Source: Anoplolepis gracilipes (lineage: Eukaryota; Arthropoda; Insecta; Hymenoptera; Formicidae). Taken from it: 64,000 nucleotides of DNA. Under the pieces are notes generated by a model. That model was not told the origin of the DNA. It did no database searches and saw nothing but the letters and a program-made list of their open reading frames with translations. A program made the position numbers and the translations under genes. How positions within the stretch are numbered: position 1 is the stretch's first letter; the number at the start of each line of letters is the position of its first letter. Positions 56,537 through 64,000 of this stretch are shown here, in pieces. The stretch spans positions 5,185,501-5,249,500 of the forward strand of contig NC_132983.1 in the NCBI RefSeq assembly GCF_047496725.1. The letters run 5' to 3'.

Positions 56537-58946
56537 TTAGTGATTTAATTTCTCGATAAGGTACTCCTTTGCGCGCTGACACTCATAAAAGTGAGAATCA
56601 TCGAACGAAGAAAAGATTTCTTTACTGAGTGACTCGGGTGGTGACACGGGGGGTAATTCCACGAAGTTACGTGAATCCCCCAGGTGCGAGCTGTCGATTG
56701 ATTGATGTTGCCCGAGAATAACCTGAAGAAAAATGTCGCAGAAAATAAATGAGAACTCAAATGAACAAATTATATTACATTTTCTCGTAATTATAATTTC
56801 TTTTTTTTTTTTTTTTTTTTTTTAATTAAAGAGTTAATTATGATCGAAAATTTTAAGTCGATTATCTTTTAATCAAATTCAAGTATCGAAAATATTAGAA
56901 ATATATCCTTTAACATGTAACTTACTTCGTCAAAAATATACTAAACATTAAAATCATAGACTTTGACGGAGAAGCTATTAAAATCTAAAGAATCTATATG
57001 GCCACTGATGTTGTAATCACAGTACTAATATTTTTTTTATCTCTTTCGCGGCGATTTATATATAAGTAATTTTACCGTGACGTTCGTTTTGTCCGAAAAC
57101 GTCCGGTGACATCGCTCGACGTCGGCATCGCGTGGAAAGGACAGAGCAACGTTAACTTGTCGTCTCTGTTGATCCTTCTTACACAGCATGTATGATCTAT
57201 CGGTCGTGCGACGAATACGATCGACCTCGTTCAATGCGTCGAAGGACGGTGCCAGCTTGGAATCACGTATCCTGGTGAATTCGCTTCTCTCTGCAACCTC
57301 ATCCGAATATTTAACGGCTGCGATCAACTTTTTCTGGCGCTCTTCGATTTGTATACCCCAGGAACGGTGCCAATGCACCATGTGAGCGATTAGATACGCG
57401 TCCACAATTAACGGCGTGATGCCGGCCTGCTCCAGGTATCTATTGAGCTCCGTCCACATTTGACCCAGCTTCAATTGCAGGTACATGTCGACGCAGCATA
57501 AAGTTACCTGAAATGAAATCAGAGACTTGATCATTTCGGTATCTCATTATTTCGAAAATTAGAAATTCATCTGCTATCCTTATCTTGCTCGGGGATTTAT
57601 TTAGTGCGAATTGTTTAATTTAATATTATTTATTTTTTTTTATTTGTTTTAACAAACGAGAGATAATCTTACGCGATCTTTTGTTGGCAATTCATGGAGC
57701 AAGATCTTGTAATGTTTCTTAGCAATTTCGTATCTATCGCCATCTCTCTCTATGATTTTCAAAATACCAAAGATCTTTGATCGCACAGAACCGATCATGT
57801 CGATTATAGTAGGACTGGCATCTACCGTGAGCTGTGAACGATAAGTATCTGTGTATTGCTTAGTGCCCATCTGAGGTAATTCAGGATCTGAAATTGTAAA
57901 TGCGACTGTTAATTTATAATCTATATTTATAAAAGTATAAGCAACTTCTTATTCATGAAATGAATTTTTGCAAAAATATATTTAAACATTTCTATATCTA
58001 TGCATTTTTCAAGTAGTTCACTGAACGCGGTTATCAAAAATTTTAAAAACTTCGAGAGAAAAAAAGGAGATTAAATTAAATGTTAAATTAATAATAATAA
58101 TAATTTTTTGAAGAGAATTTCGCGCAAAATTGTACCTGTCATTAAACCGTTGGCATGCCTTTTAATGCCGATTCTGTCTTCTTCCTCCCGCCAGACGACG
58201 GCGAGCAAGGACATCAATCCCGTCTTCTTATCGGCGCCTCTCCACGTGCAGAGACACGGCCCGCAGAAGGTGCGATCGCACATATCAGTCAGCGCACCGA
58301 GATACAAACATCTCACGGGATAGCTGGCCATCTCAACGATGTCTAACATGGAGTACAATCCGTCAGTATTGAGGAAAATCTGAAGATTCACGGGACATCG
58401 TGCCACGCATTCCCAAACGTAAGAGCCTATCGCTAATAAAAGTCTTGCCGGAGAAAACGAAAAATAATTATTAGAAATATTTATTAGATATCTAATAAAT
58501 ATATATATAAATATTTCTCAACATATTGTTTATCTTTTCTCTTCTATTTTTTATTTTATTATATAATTTTTGTAATTTTATTTTTTTTGAATTTTGACAA
58601 TGTTTATAAAATATTTAGATTATTATATATATCAAAATGCATCTCATAATTCAATTGTTAAAAAAAAAAAAAAAATATTAGAATAGAAAAAAAATATTTA
58701 TGCGAATTGGACGTTGCTGCGTATTACCGTTGATCCACTTGGAAATTCTCGTTTTCTTTATACAAACACTTTACAAAGATTTTCATGATGAGATCAACGC
58801 TTTGCTTTCCGTACATCTGTTGAACAGACGTCTGTTTTTTTACGAGATTCTCTAGGGCGACCAGGAGTAACGTTAAGATTCGTTGCCTCATCATCGTGAA
58901 CTTATTTAAACCCAGTATATTGTTACTTAATTCTATTCGGAAAAGA

Positions 58947-58989
<43 letters not shown>

Positions 58990-61984
58990 TTATTTTAAAT
59001 TTTTACAGTAATCTTTAATGAAATATTTTATAAAATTTTTTTGATATTAAATATATTAATATATGTTTATATATCTTACTAATTAACAGTGGTATCATTT
59101 CAAACCTCCGGAAGTCTTCTAGCAGAAGAGCGTTGCCTTGCAGGGTTATTGAACAGATTGCTCTCGTAATAACCAGCGCGAGATGCTCGTCGAATTCCGT
59201 ATTCAAAACTCGATTAAGCATCGCCAATAATCTACAGGTATGCAAATTTATGTTTTATTTTACTCCCTGTTAAATTCTCGTTTACTTTTTTTTTTTTTTC
59301 TTTTTTTACGTGAGTGTGCTTTTGCATTTTATAAATTCCGCTTCCATTTGTGGCGCCAACAATGATAAAATATGCAAGGCATGCTCCAAAAGAATCAACG
59401 ACAAAGAAGATCCTTTATTCTTTTTACTATTTATGCAGACTTTAATAATCCGAAGGACAACCGGTATAATCATCATTTTCTTCATTATCTAACAGATTAA
59501 AGAGCGGTCTTGTTAATGTATCTTTATGCAATTTACAAATAACTCAGGCCTTTTTCTTGTTAAACTAAACTTTAAACATTAAATTCAGAGAAAGGTAATT
59601 TTAGAACACAACAGACTTTATAGAAAACAATTTTTATTATATATTTTCACCTTATTTATTATGGCATAATATAAAATTTATAAAACAAAATTGATAAGAT
59701 CAACTTACGAAAACATAAATGTCGACTTCGGCGAGATAAGCAATGATCGTCAGCAGAATTCTCTTGAAAAAGAAATCCTCGTCACTGTCGGAAAATTTAA
59801 CATAGTCCGTCCATATTTTAATAGTGCCAAATTCGATCGCAGATAAAAGTTCGATGATATCTGCCGCGATACCGTTGCTGATGAGATTCCACGATGGTAG
59901 TGCCACGATCCCAGCGAGGATCAACGTAGCAATATCGTTTCTAATTTTCAAATTGATAGCGCAATATTGGCCGTAAAGTATCTGCCGCTTGAAAGAGTAT
60001 TTTAAACCCCTGTACTACGTCAAAAATTATGCATTTTATATACTTGGAAAGGATAGACAAATAATATTTGAATGTATATAAAAAGATACGTGTAATACGT
60101 CTTTTTATTCATTAAAGTTTGAATATTATTTATTAGTTATATATAACTAAATAATTAATAAATATTAATTAATAAAATAATAAATAATACAATCTTTAAG
60201 GAATAAAAAGAATAAATTTATTATATTCCAATTTGTATATTTTTCATAAATAAATAATACCACATGGCGCATTGCTTGGGCGAAGGGAGATTCTTTAGGC
60301 TCTCCGGTAGCTTTTTCGGCGGCAACACTGATCTCATGAGATTCCATAGTAATTTCATTTTTAGGAGCATGGTGTCCCTCGGATATTCTTCTCCTTCGAT
60401 GGGCATTTCCGGAGGTCTTGTACAACACAGCTGCGTCGCGTAAGGAAGATTCATTCTGGTGAGTAGCGTATTCAGTATGCCGGCTTCCAGCATTCTGTGA
60501 CCTTTGTTTAAAAATAAATGAAAACTTCAAAGAACGCAGCGATCGTCTCTCCCTTATTTTTATTTCGAGACATTCAAATTTATTTGTTGGAGTAATATTT
60601 GAATGAATTATACTGTTGAGAGAGATACATAAGCGAATATGATAATCTGTTAAATTGTTATTGTGCCAGAAAATTTTTTCGTCCTTGACAAAGTGGAGAG
60701 GCTTGATATATATTGTTAAACATTTTAAAAAATACTACGGTCAAAATGTTTGAAATTAATCAGATTAAATTGTGAATTAAATTTATAATTTTTTAACCGT
60801 CTACTATATAATATCTTGATTTGCCAGTTACTCACAACATTGGGAGGAGACCGAGGCAAGCATAAAAGCCAATTCCAAGATCTTCGGGTACATTCTCGTC
60901 AAAGCAGCCTCCAGCAATTCGACGATGATGATTGGTAATTTGGAATTCTCCATTGCGCGCCGACGGAGATCCAACTTTATCGCCGCGACATTTGACACTT
61001 TCTTTTGTTCGATCAATAAGCAATCAAGAGCTTCGTGGATCTGTTGGATGTCTTCTTCATTGGGTAAGATTATCAGAAGATAGCCCAGCGTCGTGAAATA
61101 GTTTTCCATTATGGTGAAACTAACGAGACTTTCGGAGGTACGTTTCAGGAGAGGTGGTCGATTGCACAAGTGCAGCATCCGGTCCAGATGTACTCTATAG
61201 TCATCGACTTCTCTGGACTTCCAGGCTAGAAATTCTAGCACCTTCATTACAGCCGGCAGATGTTTGACTGGCTAAAAGATATCTTTAAGGAAAGGCACTT
61301 GAAACGCTCGAGAAATGTTGAAGAATTAAGATATGTGGTGCAACTGTGAGTAATAAATTCATTTCACTATGATGAAAGAAATTAAAGTACAAACAATAAT
61401 CATCGCTAAATAATAATATAAGAAATTAATCTTTGCTATAAAAACTACTCATTTGTATTTATTACATCTCATTTATATCGTTATATTTAAATGATATCTT
61501 TCAATAAGTACGTCATTTAAAATCTTGAAATATTTTAATTGACTATGCATTTTTGTACTTATATTTATCGCATATTACTGACAATTATATTTTTGAAATT
61601 AAAATTAAAATCTCACATTTTTAAACTACAATATTGTAAAGTGCAATAATGCCACTTATTTTTTTTTAATTAGCTCGATAGTTTTTGCCTCAAAAGGATT
61701 TTTTATCGCGGATATTTTTCAATACACTGAAATAAATCAAAGGGTACATAGCCTTCATCGCCGATCTCGCGTAGATAATGGCACAAAAGTCGCGATATCC
61801 GCGCGACATGATCGCTGGTGACAGGATCTGACACGAGTTGTCGTAATTTCTCTATCGTACGATCCACATCTATTCCGTGACATTTTCCTGCATCATTCAA
61901 ATGCGGTTCGGGACAACCGCATATTACGTATCTCGGACAGATGGATTTCCGGACGGGAGGACGATTTAGCCGGTCCAACTCCAT
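56537..61984 (-). CDS. CFAP69: Cilia- and flagella-associated protein 69
   Basis: Eleven exons: 61726-61984, 60836-61267, 60261-60501, 59709-60009, 59310-59488, 59080-59231, 58728-58932, 58136-58443, 57673-57887, 57076-57507, 56537-56722 (TAA). All introns are GT-AG and the phases close to 969 residues, near the ~940 of the human protein. The protein is mostly helical with hydrophobic repeats, as expected for the CFAP69 armadillo region. Family-like blocks in order are DVDRTIEKLRQLV near the N terminus, MKLLWNLM, LKIRNDIATLILAGIVA, SDSDEDFFFKRILL, LEHALHILSLLAP, QSVDLIMKIFVK, LLAVVWREEEDRIGIKR, VRSKIFGIL and VTLCCVDMYL. In mammals CFAP69 acts in the sperm flagellum midpiece and olfactory cilia. 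In insects, sperm and ciliated sensory neurons are the expected sites (inference). The ATG at 61984 is the start, because a TGA lies eight codons upstream in frame. The exon 1 donor (GTATTG) is the least certain border. Confidence 0.9.
58949..58986. repeat. (AT)n microsatellite in a CFAP69 intron
   Basis: About nineteen AT units directly upstream of the acceptor side of exon 7 (58932), in the intron between exons 6 and 7. Confidence 0.9.
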
Positions 61985-62021
61985 TCGGTTCCAAATTATT
62001 CACAGATGACAGTCATGTAAA

Positions 62022-62602
62022 TTACGTGGTAGTAATCAATTTTTTTTTGTTCTCTGGAAACATTAATCCTCGATAATAAATTAACTTCGCGTCATACGGT
62101 GTCCGTATCTTGTTCCGCTCGTAATATTCCGTGACCAACGTCGATTCCGGTTTTTCGACTTGATACGTTATCGGTTGATTAAGACGACTCGAGCCTCTCA
62201 ACGATGAGAAATACTCCAAAAGAAAGAATCGGACCGGTAACACGTGTTTGACGATTGATGCTCGCGGATGGTGATTGCAATTTCGCTCAACTATCAGATT
62301 TATTAAATCCGATGATTTTAATTTTCAATGGATGGATTAAAATAGCGAACAACTGTTTCTTATATTGTTAATTAGTATTTTAATCTTTTTTTTTTATATT
62401 ACAAATTGATTAATTATCAACGTAGCATTGATGCTTCAACAAATTACGAGAATTTGTTTTTTTTTTTTTTTAATTATTTTTTATATAATGAATAATATAT
62501 ATAATTATTTTTTATATGTATACACACAAAGGCATTGTGGATAAAAAGAATATTAGATACCGTTGTCGGCGAGCTGGCGCACCCTGTGCGCCAACGCGTC
62601 AA
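62022..62602 (-). CDS. Small unrecognised gene immediately upstream of CFAP69
   Basis: Two minus-strand exons join in phase: 62561-62602 (42 bases, reading DALAHRVRQLADN) and 62022-62290 (stop TAA 62022-62024). The joined peptide continues VERNCNHHPRASIVKHVLPV, then RFFLLEYFSSLRG, a stretch with TYQVEKPESTLVTEYYER, and ends IYYRGLMFPENKKK plus six residues. Composition is protein-like, charged, with no signal peptide or membrane helix. I do not recognise the family. A possible first exon is 63088-63151: ATG at 63151, donor GTACGT, phase correct. That would give a 124-residue protein, but its sequence is low in information. The stop is 37 bases before the CFAP69 ATG, in a different frame. A ciliary role is only a guess from the neighbour. 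Confidence 0.5.
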
Positions 62603-64000
62603 CTCACAAAGAGATGACAAAGGCCGCTCCTTTCTCTTTTAAAAATTGATTCAAGTCAATTCTTTTACGATTACATAATCCAACATTATTAAAATGGAAT
62701 ATAAAATACGAATCAACGTTTGTTCTGAATCGTTATGTCTAAATTACAAAATCAAGTCGCAAGATTGTTTCCATAATTTCACGAAATAAACGCTAAGACT
62801 GACATATCTAAAAAAACGGCAGGTGTCTTTACACACACACACACACACAAGACACATACACAGATAATAGAATTCACTTATATAGGGTGTCAGAAAATTA
62901 TAGATACACAAACTTTCAGGCTTTTTTCAATCAATTTAAAATAAAAATATCCTGAAATATTGTTTTTAATTTTTTCCACATTAAATATCTTGATAATTAA
63001 ATCTCGGCTTCGTCCTCCCGCGCAATTGGATTTGCTTCATCTCGACTTCATTGTGACGTATCACTGATTGGAGTCGACGAGACGTACCGAACAGGTAGAT
63101 AGTCGTTCTCCGGCGGTTACAAGCACGTCGCGTACGCACAAACACATACATATAGATATATACGCATACATATGCCAATAAATGAACGCGCAGACAGGAC
63201 CGGCGTCAAACTGGGGGTGCCTTAAATTTTAAATCTCCCGTAGAAGAGAAGTAAAATTAATCAAATTACAGGTCACACAGCAATAACTGCAATAACTAGT
63301 CGATATATATAATTAGATGCACATATTAAATGAATAGATATATTAGGAATAAATCAATCATACTAATATGAAATTGCAAACTCCATTACAATTACGAAAT
63401 TGGAGACCTCACAAATATATTAAAAACGAATTTTTACAACTTGTATGTATTGTCAAAAGTATAGAAACGATACATCTTTAAAGTGTGGATGTTCTAAAGG
63501 AACATTCGAACAAAATTTCGTAATAATCGTGTATTATACAAAAGTGTCATTAAATTTCTTTCTACTTTGTGCAACAATTTATGAGAACAAAATATAAAAA
63601 TAAAACTCCTTCACGCTTTTTCTTAAGCAATATTATCTAAAAATTAATTTTTTTAGTTACATTCTTTCTTTAATTATATTTTTAACTTTTAATTTCTCTC
63701 TTTAACTGGTAATAAACAGTACATTTGTAATCGTAAAATTCAAATTGTTGAAATCCTACACATATAGTACGTGGATTATACATGCGCACGTCTAGAAATT
63801 ATGAAAAAAAAAAAAAATCGAAAATAGGAAGAAATCGGACGAGAAGGGTTCCAGATGTCATGCGTACGTCACCATCCGCGTACAGGTGTGTGCGCGCGCG
63901 CGCACGCGCGCGGCGCGACCGCTCACGTGCGCGTGTAGTCGGGCGAGCGTCGCGCACGTGTGGTGGCGAGCGACGCGCACGTGTGGTGGCGCGCGATCGG
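62603..64000. other. Non-coding right edge of the window
   Basis: AT-rich DNA with a (CA)n tract near 62831-62849. The only coding candidate is the weak first exon of the small gene (63088-63151). The last ~120 bases are strongly CpG-rich and may belong to a promoter lying mostly outside the window. Confidence 0.5.
63943..63988. repeat. 23 bp tandem repeat with CACGTG boxes
   Basis: GCGAGCG(T/A)CGCGCACGTG plus five bases occurs twice in tandem. CACGTG is present at 63955-63960 and 63978-63983, and a third copy lies just upstream at 63924-63929. The array reaches close to the window end and may continue. Confidence 0.8.

Overview
This window looks like nuclear DNA of an insect, most likely a hymenopteran such as an ant. 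Evidence: small exons split by AT-rich introns, long homopolymer and dinucleotide tracts, many miniature inverted-repeat elements, and CpG that is not depleted. The organism call is inference from composition and gene structure. I found no bacterial genes, rRNA, tRNA or CRISPR array.

Layout. (1) About 1.8-5.3 kb, plus strand: the last four coding exons of a secretin-family (Methuselah/adhesion-like) seven-helix receptor, covering helices 5-7 and the tail; its 5' part is outside the window. (2) About 5.3-24.1 kb: no gene I can support, but several fold-back or inverted-repeat elements, a ~280 bp direct duplication and one clear MITE. (3) 24.1-55.2 kb, minus strand: a plexin-domain-containing (PLXDC/TEM7-type) membrane protein. 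Its nidogen-like region, PSI domain, membrane helix and short tail lie in seven exons at 24.1-28.0 kb. Its signal-peptide exon lies about 27 kb upstream at 55.1-55.2 kb, in front of a CpG-rich promoter area. A further exon at 28.46-28.52 kb fits on its 3' side but not in phase with the signal-peptide exon, so the 5' model is incomplete. The large first intron holds tandem duplications, hairpins and a few GC-richer islands.

(4) 56.5-62.0 kb, minus strand: a complete eleven-exon CFAP69 gene (ciliary/flagellar armadillo-repeat protein). Every splice phase closes and it predicts 969 residues. (5) 62.0-62.6 kb (perhaps from 63.15 kb), minus strand: a small gene I do not recognise, whose stop codon is only 37 bp before the CFAP69 start. 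The two may be co-transcribed. (6) The last 1.4 kb is non-coding and ends in a CpG-rich stretch with a 23 bp tandem repeat carrying CACGTG boxes.

The receptor, the PLXDC protein and CFAP69 have no evident shared pathway. The only pair likely to be functionally linked by position is the small gene plus CFAP69. All exon borders were derived by eye from AG/GT signals, frame and phase, and family resemblance, not by alignment software.
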